Shown: positions 22,236 through 32,480 of the stretch, one piece after another
How the letters are laid out: each line of letters begins with the position of its first letter
How positions within the stretch are numbered: the first letter of the stretch is position 1
From: Trichostrongylus colubriformis
Lineage: Eukaryota > Nematoda > Chromadorea > Rhabditida > Trichostrongylidae
Length of the DNA: 64,000 nucleotides
Assembly (NCBI GenBank): GCA_963978905.1
Contig: OZ022258.1
Coordinates: forward strand, 30,260,716 to 30,324,715
Reading direction: 5' to 3'
Position numbers and translations under genes: made by a program
Notes under the pieces: model-generated
Told to the model about the DNA's origin: nothing
Databases searched by the model: none
The model's input: only the letters and a program-made list of their open reading frames with translations

Positions 22236-22318
22236 CTGCCGATAGCCCAGTTGGTAGAGCGGAGGACTGTAGAGTGGCAGCTATCCTTAGGTCGCTGGTT
22301 CGAATCCGGCTCGACGGA
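22236..22318 (+). tRNA. tRNA-Tyr-like (GTA), first copy of the array
   Basis: The leftmost unit has the short leader, acceptor start CTGCCGA (C4 opposite A69, a mismatch) and a D-loop change (GCCC in place of GCTC, which also disturbs the D stem). Anticodon GTA and the intron are normal. Being at the edge, it is expected to escape homogenisation and is probably decaying. Confidence 0.75.
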
Positions 22319-22386
22319 TTGTTTTTGCAAATTTGTGACAATTCACATTTCTGTTGGTGAAGTGGCTGCGGGTGTTACCAGGTGTT

Positions 22387-22469
22387 CCGTCGATAGCTCA
22401 GTTGGTAGAGCGGAGGACTGTAGAGCGGCAGCTATCCTTAGGTCGCTGGTTCGAATCCGGCTCGACGGA
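22387..22469 (+). tRNA. tRNA-Tyr (GTA), long leader
   Basis: This copy has a full acceptor stem, GTA anticodon and intact T arm. The intron reads AGCGGCAGCT (one base from the usual form). The terminator is only T4. Confidence 0.88.
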
Positions 22470-22531
22470 TTGCTTTTGCAAATTTGTGACAATTTCTGTT
22501 ATTGAAGTGGCTGCGGGTGTTACCAGGTGTT

Positions 22532-22613
22532 CCGTCGATAGCTCAGTTGGTAGAGCGGAGGACTGTAGAGTGGCAGCTATCCTTAGCTCGCTGGTTTGAA
22601 TCCGGCTCGACGG
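22532..22613 (+). tRNA. tRNA-Tyr-like (GTA), altered T loop and 3' end
   Basis: The gene is intact through the anticodon arm, but GGTCGC is changed to GCTCGC and the T loop is TTTGAAT. After TCGACGG the usual A73 plus spacer bases are missing, so the T run begins at once and the discriminator base would be T. A second copy with the same deletion starts at 23234. Confidence 0.7.
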
Positions 22614-22677
22614 TTTTTGCAAATTTGTGACAATTCACATTTCTGTTATTGAAGTGGCTGCGGGTGTTACCGAAGTT

Positions 22678-22760
22678 CCGTCGATAGCTCAGTTGGTAGA
22701 GCGGAGGACTGTAGAGTGGCAGCTATCCTTAGGTCGCTGGTTCGAATCCGGCTCGACGGA
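22678..22760 (+). tRNA. tRNA-Tyr (GTA), long leader
   Basis: The cloverleaf is standard with GTA anticodon, 10-nt intron and intact B box. The leader has a small local change (CCGAAG in place of CCAGATG) and the tail reads CTTTTTG. Confidence 0.88.
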
Positions 22761-22807
22761 TTCTTTTTGAAAATTTGTGACAATTCACATTTCTGTTGGT
22801 GAAGTGG

Positions 22808-22890
22808 CTGTCGATAGCTCAGTTGGTAGAGGGGAGGACTCTAGAGTGACAGCTATCCCTCGGTCGCTGGTTTGAATCCGGCTCGACGGA
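22808..22890 (+). tRNA. tRNA-Tyr-like with anticodon CTA (amber-reading), first of about 69
   Basis: The anticodon loop is CTCTAGA, so the anticodon is CTA and would pair with UAG. Linked changes are C25 to G (G10 opposite G25), intron AGTGACAGCT, T42 to C (A28 opposite C42), A44 to C and C56 to T in the T loop. The acceptor starts CTGTCGA with a T2-G71 wobble. The secondary structure is weakened and the B box damaged, so transcription and stability are doubtful; identity C1-G72 is kept. Whether this class is a pseudogene or a weak suppressor cannot be settled from sequence. Confidence 0.85.
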
Positions 22891-22937
22891 TTGTTTTTGC
22901 AAATTTGTGACAATTCACATTTCTGTTGGTGAAGGGG

Positions 22938-23020
22938 CTGCCGATAGCTCAGTTGGTAGAGCGGAGGACTGTAGAGTGGCAGCTATCCTTAGGTCGCTGG
23001 TTCGAATCCGGCTCGACGGA
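22938..23020 (+). tRNA. tRNA-Tyr-like (GTA), short leader with CTGCCGA acceptor
   Basis: This is the type copy of the second short-leader class. Position 4 is C opposite A69, so the acceptor stem has one mismatch besides the T2-G71 wobble. Anticodon, intron and T arm are normal. Many copies preceded by GAAGGGG belong here, some with TTTGAAT in the T loop. Confidence 0.82.
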
Positions 23021-23387
23021 TTGTTTTTGCAAATTTGTGACAATTCACATTTCTGTTGGTGAAGTGGCTGCGGGTGTTACCAGGTGTTCCGTCGATAGCT
23101 CAGTTGGTAGAGCGGAGGACTGTAGAGCGGCAGCTATCCTTAGGTCGCTGGTTCGAATCCGGTTCGACGGATTGCTTTTGCAAATTTGTGACAATTTCTG
23201 TTATTGAAGTGGCTGCGGGTGTTACCAGGTGTTCCGTCGATAGCTCAGTTGGTAGAGCGGAGGACTGTAGAGTGGCAGCTATCCTTAGCTTGCTGGTTTG
23301 AATCCGGCTCGACGGTTTTTGCAAATTTGTGACAATTCACATTTCTGTTATTGAAGTGGCTGCGGGTGTTACCAGATGTTCCGTCGA

Positions 23388-23399
23388 TAGCTCAGTTGG
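23388..23399 (+). promoter_or_regulatory. A box of the reference tRNA-Tyr
   Basis: TAGCTCAGTTGG fits the internal Pol III A box consensus (TRGYNNANNNG-type) and covers tRNA positions 8-19. The same box is present in nearly all copies. Exceptions are C8 in three copies (31966, 39990, 40984), T14 in about nine (for example 28246), and A11 in three (32398, 40422, 43448). Confidence 0.85.
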
Positions 23400-23441
23400 T
23401 AGAGCGGAGGACTGTAGAGTGGCAGCTATCCTTAGGTCGCT

Positions 23442-23452
23442 GGTTCGAATCC
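23442..23452 (+). promoter_or_regulatory. B box of the reference tRNA-Tyr
   Basis: GGTTCGAATCC is a perfect match to the TFIIIC B box GGTTCGANTCC. In CTA-anticodon copies and some GTA copies it reads GGTTTGAATCC, changing C56, a base normally invariant and important for TFIIIC binding and for the 19-56 tertiary pair. Confidence 0.88.
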
Positions 23453-23466
23453 GGCTCGACGGATTG

Positions 23467-23471
23467 TTTTT
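23467..23471 (+). terminator. T5 Pol III terminator after the reference copy
   Basis: Five Ts start four bases after the tRNA 3' end. Nearly every unit has the same run, so each gene looks like an independent transcription unit. Exceptions are T4 (for example after copies at 22387, 23089, 37026), TTATT after 35986 and 47404, TTTCT after 34493, and T6 or longer after 33522, 43039, 46065 and 46604. Confidence 0.8.
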
Positions 23472-25628
23472 GCAAATTTGTGACAATTCACATTTCTGTT
23501 GGTGAAGTGGCTGTCGATAGCTCAGTTGGTAGAGGGGAGGACTCTAGAGTGACAGCTATCCCTCGGTCGCTGGTTTGAATCCGGCTCGACGGATTGTTTT
23601 TGCAAATTTGTGACAATTCACATTTCTGTTGGTGAAGGGGCTGCCGATAGCTCAGTTGGTAGAGCGGAGGACTGTAGAGTGGCAGCTATCCTTAGGTCGC
23701 TGGTTCGAATCCGGCTCGACGGATTGTTTTTGCAAATATGTGACAATTCACATTTCTGTTATTGAAGTGGCTGCGGGTGTTACCAGATGTTCCGTCGATA
23801 GCTCAGTTGGTAGAGCGGAGGACTGTAGAGTGGCAGCTATCCTTAGGTCGCTGGTTCGAATCCGGCTCGACGGATTGTTTTTGCAAATATGTGACAATTC
23901 ACATTTCTGTTATTGAAGTGGCTGCGGGTGTTACCAGATGTTCCGTCGATAGCTCAGTTGGTAGAGCGGAGGACTGTAGAGTGGCAGCTATCCTTAGGTC
24001 GCTGGTTCGAATCCGGCTCGACGGATTGTTTTTGCAAATTTGTGACAATTCACATTTCTGTTATTGAAGTGGCTGCGGGTGTTACCAGATGTTCCGTCGA
24101 TAGCTCAGTTGGTAGAGCGGAGGACTGTAGAGTGGCAGCTATCCTTAGGTCGCTGGTTCGAATCCGGCCCGACGGATTGTTTTTGCAAATTTGTGACAAT
24201 TCACATTTCTGTTGGTGAAGTGGCTGTCGATAGCTCAGTTGGTAGAGGGGAGGACTCTAGAGTGACAGCTATCCCTCGGTCGCTGGTTTGAATCCGGCTC
24301 GACGGATTGTTTTTGCAAATTTGTGACAATTCACATTTCTGTTGGTGAAGGGGCTGCCGATAGCTCAGTTGGTAGAGCGGAGGACTGTAGAGTGGCAGCT
24401 ATCCTTAGGTCGCTGGTTCGAATCCGGCTCGACGGATTGTTTTTGCAAATATGTGACAATTCACATTTCTGTTATTGAAGTGGCTGCGGGTGTTACCAGA
24501 TGTTCCGTCGATAGCTCAGTTGGTAGAGCGGAGGACTGTAGAGTGGCAGCTATCCTTAGGTCGCTGGTTCGAATCCGGCTCGACGGATTGTTTTTGCAAA
24601 TTTGTGACAATTCACATTTCTGTTATTGAAGTGGCTGCGGGTGTTACCAGATGTTCCGTCGATAGCTCAGTTGGTAGAGCGGAGGACTGTAGAGTGGCAG
24701 CTATCCTTAGGTCGCTGGTTCGAATCCGGCCCGACGGGTTGTTTTTGCAAATTTGTGACAATTCACATTTCTGTTGGTGAAGTGGCTGTCGATAGCTCAG
24801 TTGGTAGAGGGGAGGACTCTAGAGTGACAGCTATCCCTCGGTCGCTGGTTTGAATCCGGCTCGACGGATTGTTTTTGCAAATTTGTGACAATTCACATTT
24901 CTGTTGGTGAAGGGGCTGCCGATAGCTCAGTTGGTAGAGCGGAGGACTGTAGAGTGGCAGCTATCCTTAGGTCGCTGGTTCGAATCCGGCTCGACGGATT
25001 GTTTTTGCAAATTTGTGACAATTCACATTTCTGTTATTGAAGTGGCTGCGGGTGTGACCAGATGTTCCGTCGATAGCTCAGTTGGTAGAGCGGAGGACTG
25101 TAGAGTGGCAGCTATCCTTAGGTCGCTGGTTCGAATCCGGCTCGACGGATTGTTTTTGCAAATTTGTGACAATTCACATTTCTGTTATTGAAGTGGCTGC
25201 GGGTGTGACCAGATGTTCCGTCGATAGCTCAGTTGGTAGAGCGGAGGACTGTAGAGTGGCAGCTATCCTTAGGCCGCTGGTTCGAATCCGGCTCGACGGA
25301 TTGTTTTTGCAAATTTGTGACAATTCACATTTCTGTTATTGAAGTGGCTGCGGGTGTTACCAGATGTTCCGTCGATAGCTCAGTTGGTAGAGCGGAGGAC
25401 TGTAGAGTGGCAGCTATCCTTAGGTCGCTGGTTTGAATCCGGCTCGACGGATTGTTTTTGCAAATTTGTGACAATTCACATTTCTGTTGGTGAAGTGGCT
25501 GTCGATAGCTCAGTTGGTAGAGGGGAGGACTCTAGAGTGACAGCTATCCCTCGGTCGCTGGTTTGAATCCGGCTCGACGGATTGTTTTTGCAAATTTGTG
25601 ACAATTCACATTTCTGTTGGTGAAGGGG

Positions 25629-25711
25629 TTGTCGATAGCTCAGTTGGTAGAGCGGAGGACTGTAGAGTGGCAGCTATCCTTAGGTCGCTGGTTCGAATCC
25701 GGCTCGACGAA
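25629..25711 (+). tRNA. tRNA-Tyr-like (GTA) with T1 and A72
   Basis: The leader GGGGTTG changes C1 to T, and the 3' strand ends TCGACGA, changing G72 to A. T1-A72 can pair, but it replaces the C1-G72 identity pair of eukaryotic TyrRS. The copy starting at 26992 has the same pair of changes; 26732 and 28095 have T1 with G72. Confidence 0.75.
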
Positions 25712-25909
25712 TTGTTTTTGCAAATTTGTGACAATTCACATTTCTGTTATTGAAGTGGCTGCGGGTGTTACCAGATGTTCCGTCGATAGCTCAGTTGGTA
25801 GAGCGGAGGACTGTAGAGTGGCAGCTATCCTTAGGTCGCTGGTTCGAATCCGGCTCGACGGATTGTTTTTGCAAATTTGTGACAATTCACATTTCTGTTG
25901 GTGAAGTGA

Positions 25910-25992
25910 CTGTCGATAGCTCAGTTGGTAGAGCGGAGGACTGTAGAGTGGCAGCTATCCCTCGGTCGCTGGTTTGAATCCGGCTCGACGGA
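25910..25992 (+). tRNA. tRNA-Tyr-like (GTA), recombinant of two classes
   Basis: The 5' part, with GTA anticodon and intron AGTGGCAGCT, is of the GTA class, while the 3' part (CCTCGG and TTTGAAT) is of the CTA class. The switch lies within the intron or anticodon stem. Similar recombinants start at 26602, 27273, 27965, 30322 and 38195. Confidence 0.78.
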
Positions 25993-26169
25993 TTGTTTTT
26001 GCAAATTTGTGACAATTCACATTTCTGTTGGTGAAGGGGCTGCCGATAGCTCAGTTGGTAGAGCGGAGGACTGTAGAGTGGCAGCTATCCTTAGGTCGCT
26101 GGTTCGAATCCGGCTCGACGGATTGTTTTTGCAAATTTGTGACAATTCACATTTCTGTTGGTGAAGGGG

Positions 26170-26252
26170 CTGTCGATAGCTCAGTTGGTAGAGCGGAGGA
26201 CTGTAGAGTGGCAGCTTTCCTTAGGTCGCTGGTTCGAATCCGGCTCGACGAA
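26170..26252 (+). tRNA. tRNA-Tyr-like (GTA) with A72
   Basis: The 3' acceptor strand ends TCGACGA, so C1 faces A72. Position 38 also changes from A to T next to the 3' splice site. About 30 copies in the array carry A72; many of them also have T43 to C, which strengthens the anticodon stem. Confidence 0.75.
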
Positions 26253-28245
26253 TTGTTTTTGCAAATTTGTGACAATTCACATTTCTGTTATTGAAGTGGC
26301 TGCGGGTGTTACCAGATGTTCCGTCGATAGCTCAGTTGGTAGAGCGGAGGACTGTAGAGTGGCAGCTATCCTTAGGTCGCTGGTTCGAATCCGGCTCGAC
26401 GGATTGTTTTTGCAAATTTGTGACAATTCACATTTCTGTTATTGAAGTGGCTGCGGGTGTTACCAGATGTTCCGTCGATAGCTCAGTTGGTAGAGCGGAG
26501 GACTGTAGAGTGGCAGCTATCCTTAGGTCGCTGGTTCGAATCCGGCTCGACGGATTGTTTTTGCAAATTTGTGACAATTCACATTTCTGTTGGTGAAGTG
26601 ACTGTCGATAGCTCAGTTGGTAGAGCGGAGGACTGTAGAGTGGCGGCTATCCCTCGGTCGCTGGTTTGAATCCGGCTCGACGGATTGTTTTTGCAAATTT
26701 GTGACAATTCACATTTCTGTTGGTGAAGGGGTTGTCGATAGCTCAGTTGGTAGAGCGGAGGACTGTAGAGTGGCAGCTATCCTTAGGTCGCTGGTTCGAA
26801 TCCGGCTCGACGGATTGTTTTTGCAAATTTGTGACAATTCACATTTCTGTTGGTGAAGTGGCTGTCGATAGCTCAGTTGGTAGAGGGGAGGACTCTAGAG
26901 TGACAGCTATCCCTCGGTCGCTGGTTTGAATCCGGCTCGACGGATTGTTTTTGCAAATTTGTGACAATTCACATTTCTGTTGGTGAAGGGGTTGTCGATA
27001 GCTCAGTTGGTAGAGCGGAGGACTGTAGAGTGGCAGCTATCCTTAGGTCGCTGGTTCGAATCCGGCTCGACGAATTGTTTTTGCAAATTTGTGACAATTC
27101 ACATTTCTGTTATTGAAGTGGCTGCGGGTGTTACCAGATGTTCCGTCGATAGCTCAGTTGGTAGAGCGGAGGACTGTAGAGTGGCAGCTATCCTTAGGTC
27201 GCTGGTTCGAATCCGGCTCGACGGATTGTTTTTGCAAATTTGTGACAATTCACATTTCTGTTGGTGAAGTGACTGTCGATAGCTCAGTTGGTAGAGCGGA
27301 GGACTGTAGAGTGGCAGCTATCCCTCGGTCGCTGGTTTGAATCCGGCTCGACGGATTGTTTTTGCAAATTTGTGACAATTCACATTTCTGTTGGTGAAGG
27401 GGCTGCCGATAGCTCAGTTGGTAGAGCGGAGGACTGTAGAGTGGCAGCTATCCTTAGGTCGCTGGTTCGAATCCGGCTCGACGGATTGTTTTTGCAAATT
27501 TGTGACAATTCACATTTCTGTTGGTGAAGGGGCTGTCGATAGCTCAGTTGGTAGAGCGGAGGACTGTAGAGTGGCAGCTATCCTTAGGTCGCTGGTTCGA
27601 ATCCGGCTCGACGAATTGTTTTTGCAAATTTGTGACAATTCACATTTCTGTTATTGAAGTGGCTGCGGGTGTTACCAGATGTTCCGTCGATAGCTCAGTT
27701 GGTAGAGCGGAGGACTGTAGAGTGGCAGCTATCCTTAGGTCGCTGGTTCGAATCCGGCTCGACGGATTGTTTTTGCAAATTTGTGACAATTCACATTTCT
27801 GTTATTGAAGTGGCTGCGGGTGTTACCAGATGTTCCGTCGATAGCTCAGTTGGTAGAGCGGAGGACTGTAGAGTGGCAGCTATCCTTAGGTCGCTGGTTC
27901 GAATCCGGCTCGACGGATTGTTTTTGCAAATTTGTGACAATTCACATTTCTGTTGGTGAAGTGACTGTCGATAGCTCAGTTGGTAGAGCGGAGGACTGTA
28001 GAGTGGCGGCTATCCCTCGGTCGCTGGTTTGAATCCGGCTCGACGGATTGTTTTTGCAAATTTGTGACAATTCACATTTCTGTTGGTGAAGGGGTTGTCG
28101 ATAGCTCAGTTGGTAGAGCGGAGGACTGTAGAGTGGCAGCTATCCTTAGGTCGCTGGTTCGAATCCGGCTCGACGGATTGTTTTTGCAAATTTGTGACAA
28201 TTCACATTTCTGTTATTGAAGTGGCTGCGGGTGTGACCAGATGTT

Positions 28246-28328
28246 CCGTCGATAGCTCTGTTGGTAGAGCGGAGGACTGTAGAGTGGCAGCTATCCTTAG
28301 GTCGCTGGTTCGAATCCGGCTCGACGGA
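28246..28328 (+). tRNA. tRNA-Tyr-like (GTA) with A14 changed to T
   Basis: The D loop reads CTCTGTTGG, replacing A14, the partner of T8 in the conserved tertiary pair. The acceptor, anticodon and T arm are normal and the leader has GTGTGACC. The same haplotype recurs at 30603, 33241, 33931, 38476, 41135, 44161, 46474 and 47013. Confidence 0.78.
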
Positions 28329-31300
28329 TTGTTTTTGCAAATTTGTGACAATTCACATTTCTGTTATTGAAGTGGCTGCGGGTGTTACCAGATGTTCCGT
28401 CGATAGCTCAGTTGGTAGAGCGGAGGACTGTAGAGTGGCAGCTATCCTTAGGTCGCTGGTTCGAATCCGGCTCGACGGATTGTTTTTGCAAATTTGTGAC
28501 AATTCACATTTCTGTTGGTGAAGTGGCTGTCGATAGCTCAGTTGGTAGAGCGGAGGACTGTAGAGTGGCAGCTATCCTTAGGTCGCTGGTTCGAATCCGG
28601 CTCGACGGATTGTTTTTGCAAATTTGTGACAATTCACATTTCTGTTGGTGAAGTGGCTGTCGATAGCTCAGTTGGTAGAGGGGAGGACTCTAGAGTGACA
28701 GCTATTCCTCGGTCGCTGGTTTGAATCCGGCTCGACGGATTGTTTTTGCAAATTTGTGACAATTCACATTTCTGTTGGTGAAGGGGCTGCCGATAGCTCA
28801 GTTGGTAGAGCGGAGGACTGTAGAGTGGCAGCTATCCTTAGGTCGCTGGTTCGAATCCGGCTCGACGGATTGTTTTTGCAAATTTGTGACAATTCACATT
28901 TCTGTTATTGAAGTGGCTGCGGGTGTTACCAGATGTTCCGTCGATAGCTCAGTTGGTAGAGCGGAGGACTGTAGAGTGGCAGCTATCCTTAGGTCGCTGG
29001 TTCGAATCCGGCTCGACGGATTGTTTTTGCAAATTTGTGACAATTCACATTTCTGTTGGTGAAGTGGCTGTCGATAGCTCAGTTGGTAGAGGGGAGGACT
29101 CTAGAGTGACAGCTATCCCTCGGTCGCTGGTTTGAATCCGGCTCGACGGATTGTTTTTGCAAATTTGTGACAATTCACATTTCTGTTGGTGAAGTGGCTG
29201 TCGATAGCTCAGTTTGTAGAGGGGAGGACTCTAGAGTGACAGCTATTCCTCGGTCGCTGGTTTGAATCCGGCTCGACGGATTGTTTTTGCAAATTTGTGA
29301 CAATTCACATTTCTGTTGGTGAAGGGGCTGCCGATAGCTCAGTTGGTAGAGCGGAGGACTGTAGAGTGGCAGCTATCCTTAGGTCGCTGGTTCAAATCCG
29401 GCTCGACGGATTGTTTTTGCAAATTTGTGACAATTCACATTTCTGTTATTGAAGTGGCTGCGGGTGTTACCAGATGTTCTGTCGATAGCTCAGTTGGTAG
29501 AGCGGAGGACTGTAGAGTGGCAGCTATCCTTAGGTCGCTGGTTCGAATCCGGCTCGACGGATTGTTTTTGCAAATATGTGACAATTCACATTTCTGTTAT
29601 TGAAGTGGCTGCGGGTGTTACCAGATGTTCCGTCGATAGCTCAGTTGGTAGAGCGGAGGACTGTAGAGTGGCAGCTATCCTTAGGTCGCTGGTTTGAATC
29701 CGGCTCGACGGATTGTTTTTGCAAATTTGTGACAATTCACATTTCTGTTGGTGAAGGGGCTGCCGATAGCTCAGTTGGTAGAGCGGAGGACTGTAGAGTG
29801 GCAGCTATCCTTAGGTCGCTGGTTCGAATCCGGCTCGACGGATTGTTTTTGCAAATTTGTGACAATTCACATTTCTGTTGGTGAAGGGGCTGTCGATAGC
29901 TCAGTTGGTAGAGCGGAGGACTGTAGAGTGGCAGCTATCCTTAGGTCGCTGGTTCGAATCCGGCTCGACGAATTGTTTTTGCAAATTTGTGACAATTCAC
30001 ATTTCTGTTATTGAAGTGGCTGCGGGTGTTACCAGATGTTCCGTCGATAGCTCAGTTGGTAGAGCGGAGGACTGTAGAGTGGCAGCTATCCTTAGGTCGC
30101 TGGTTCGAATCCGGCTCGACGGATTGTTTTTGCAAATTTGTGACAATTCACATTTCTGTTATTGAAGTGGCTGCGGGTGTTACCAGATGTTCCGTCGATA
30201 GCTCAGTTGGTAGAGCGGAGGACTGTAGAGTGGCAGCTATCCTTAGGTCGCTGGTTCGAATCCGGCTCGACGGATTGTTTTTGCAAATTTGTGACAATTC
30301 ACATTTCTGTTGGTGAAGTGACTGTCGATAGCTCAGTTGGTAGAGCGGAGGACTGTAGAGTGGCAGCTATCCCTCGGTCGCTGGTTTGAATCCGGCTCGA
30401 CGGATTGTTTTTGCAAATTTGTGACAATTCACATTTCTGTTGGTGAAGGGGCTGCCGATAGCTCAGTTGGTAGAGCGGAGGACTGTAGAGTGGCAGCTAT
30501 CCTTAGGTCGCTGGTTCGAATCCGGCTCGACGGATTGTTTTTGCAAATTTGTGACAATTCACATTTCTGTTATTGAAGTGGCTGCGGGTGTGACCAGATG
30601 TTCCGTCGATAGCTCTGTTGGTAGAGCGGAGGACTGTAGAGTGGCAGCTATCCTTAGGTCGCTGGTTCGAATCCGGCTCGACGGATTGTTTTTGCAAATT
30701 TGTGACAATTCACATTTCTGTTATTGAAGTGGCTGCGGGTGTTACCAGATGTTCCGTCGATAGCTCAGTTGGTAGAGCGGAGGACTGTAGAGTGGCAGCT
30801 ATCCTTAGGTCGCTGGTTCGAATCCGGCTCGACGGATTGTTTTTGCAAATTTGTGACAATTCACATTTCTGTTGGTGAAGTGGCTGTCGATAGCTCAGTT
30901 GGTAGAGCGGAGGACTGTAGAGTGGCAGCTATCCTTAGGTCGCTGGTTCGAATCCGGCTCGACGGATTGTTTTTGCAAATTTGTGACAATTCACATTTCT
31001 GTTGGTGAAGTGGCTGTCGATAGCTCAGTTGGTAGAGCGGAGGACTGTAGAGTGGCAGCTATCCTTAGGTCGCTGGTTCGAATCCGGCTCGACGGATTGT
31101 TTTTGCAAATTTGTGACAATTCACATTTCTGTTATTGAAGTGGCTGTCGATAGCTCAGTTGGTAGAGCGGAGGACTGTAGAGTGGCAGCTATCCTTAGGT
31201 CGCTGGTTCGAATCCGGCTCGACGGATTGTTTTTGCAAATTTGTGACAATTCACATTTCTGTTGGTGAAGGGGCTGCCGATAGCTCAGTTGGTAGAGCGG

Positions 31301-32397
31301 AGGACTGTAGAGTGGCAGCTATCCTTAGGTCGCTGGTTTGAATCCGGCTCGACGGATTGTTTTTGCAAATTTGTGACAATTCACATTTCTGTTGGTGAAG
31401 TGGCTGTCGATAGCTCAGTTGGTAGAGGGGAGGACTCTAGAGTGACAGCTATTCCTCGGTCGCTGGTTTGAATCCGGCTCGACGGATTGTTTTTGCAAAT
31501 TTGTGACAATTCACATTTCTGTTGGTGAAGGGGCTGCCGATAGCTCAGTTGGTAGAGCGGAGGACTGTAGAGTGGCAGCTATCCTTAGGTCGCTGGTTCG
31601 AATCCGGCTCGACGGATTGTTTTTGCAAATTTGTGACAATTCACATTTCTGTTATTGAAGTGGCTGCGGGTGTTACCAGATGTTCTGTCGATAGCTCAGT
31701 TGGTAGAGCGGAGGACTGTAGAGTGGCAGCTATCCTTAGGTCGCTGGTTCGAATCCGGCTCGACGGATTGTTTTTGCAAATATGTGACAATTCACATTTC
31801 TGTTATTGAAGTGGCTGCGGGTGTTACCAGATGTTCCGTCGATAGCTCAGTTGGTAGAGCGGAGGACTGTAGAGTGGCAGCTATCCTTAGGTCGCTGGTT
31901 TGAATCCGGCTCGACGGATTGTTTTTGCAAATTTGTTACAATTCACATTTCTGTTGGTGAAGGGGCTGCCGACAGCTCAGTTGGTAGAGCGGAGGACTGT
32001 AGAGTGGCAGCTATCCTTAGGTCGCTGGTTCGAATCCGGCTCGACGAATTGTTTTTGCAAATTTGTGACAATACACATTTCTGTTATTGAAGTGGCTGCG
32101 GATGTTACCAGATGTTCCGTCGATAGCTCAGTTGGTAGAGCGGAGGACTGTAGAGTGGCAGCTATCCTTAGGTCGCTGGTTTGAATCCGGCTCGACGGAT
32201 TGTTTTTGCAAATTTGTGACAATTCACATTTCTGTTGGTGAAGGGGCTGTCGATAGCTCAGTTGGTAGAGCGGAGGACTGTAGAGTGGCAGCTATCCTTA
32301 GGTCGCTGGTTCGAATCCGGCTCGACGGATTGTTTTTGCAAATTTGTGACAATTCACATTTCTGTTATTGAAGTGGCTGCGGGTGTTACCAGATGTT

Positions 32398-32480
32398 CCG
32401 TCGATAGATCAGTTGGTAGAAGGGAGGACTCTAGAGTGACAGCTATCCCTCGGTCGCTGGTTTGAATCCGGCTCGACGGA
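32398..32480 (+). tRNA. tRNA-like CTA copy with long leader and full acceptor stem
   Basis: This copy combines the full CCGTCGA acceptor with the CTA anticodon, D-stem changes (GATC and GAAG) and TTTGAAT. It is a recombinant between long-leader and CTA classes. Identical structures start at 40422 and 43448, consistent with segmental duplication. Confidence 0.8.

Larger units (their letters stand above)
23381..23463 (+). tRNA. tRNA-Tyr (GTA), reference long-leader copy with 10-nt intron
   Basis: This copy represents the intact class. Acceptor stem CCGTCGA pairs with TCGACGG; D stem GCTC/GAGC; anticodon stem GAGGA/TCCTT; loop CTGTAGA with anticodon GTA; T arm GCTGG, loop TTCGAAT, CCGGC; discriminator A73. 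The 10-nt intron AGTGGCAGCT (23418-23427) lies between G37 and A38, the canonical place for nuclear tRNA introns. It has C1-G72, the main identity pair for eukaryotic tyrosyl-tRNA synthetase. A box and B box are intact. All cloverleaf pairs form, so it should be transcribed, spliced and charged with tyrosine; CCA is not encoded, as expected for eukaryotes. Confidence 0.95.
22198..27952 (+). tRNA. tRNA-Tyr array block 1, copies 1-41
   Basis: Starts of each tRNA; every gene is 83 nt unless noted elsewhere; L means long leader, * means CTA anticodon, all others GTA: 22236, 22387L, 22532L, 22678L, 22808*, 22938, 23089L, 23234L, 23381L, 23511*, 23641, 23792L, 23943L, 24094L, 24224*, 24354, 24505L, 24656L, 24786*, 24916, 25067L, 25218L, 25369L, 25499*, 25629, 25780L, 25910, 26040, 26170, 26321L, 26472L, 26602, 26732, 26862*, 26992, 27143L, 27273, 27403, 27533, 27684L, 27835L. 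Long-leader copies are densest here. A segment of about 1230 bp (25617-26846) is repeated at an offset of 1363 bp (26980-28209). Confidence 0.93.
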
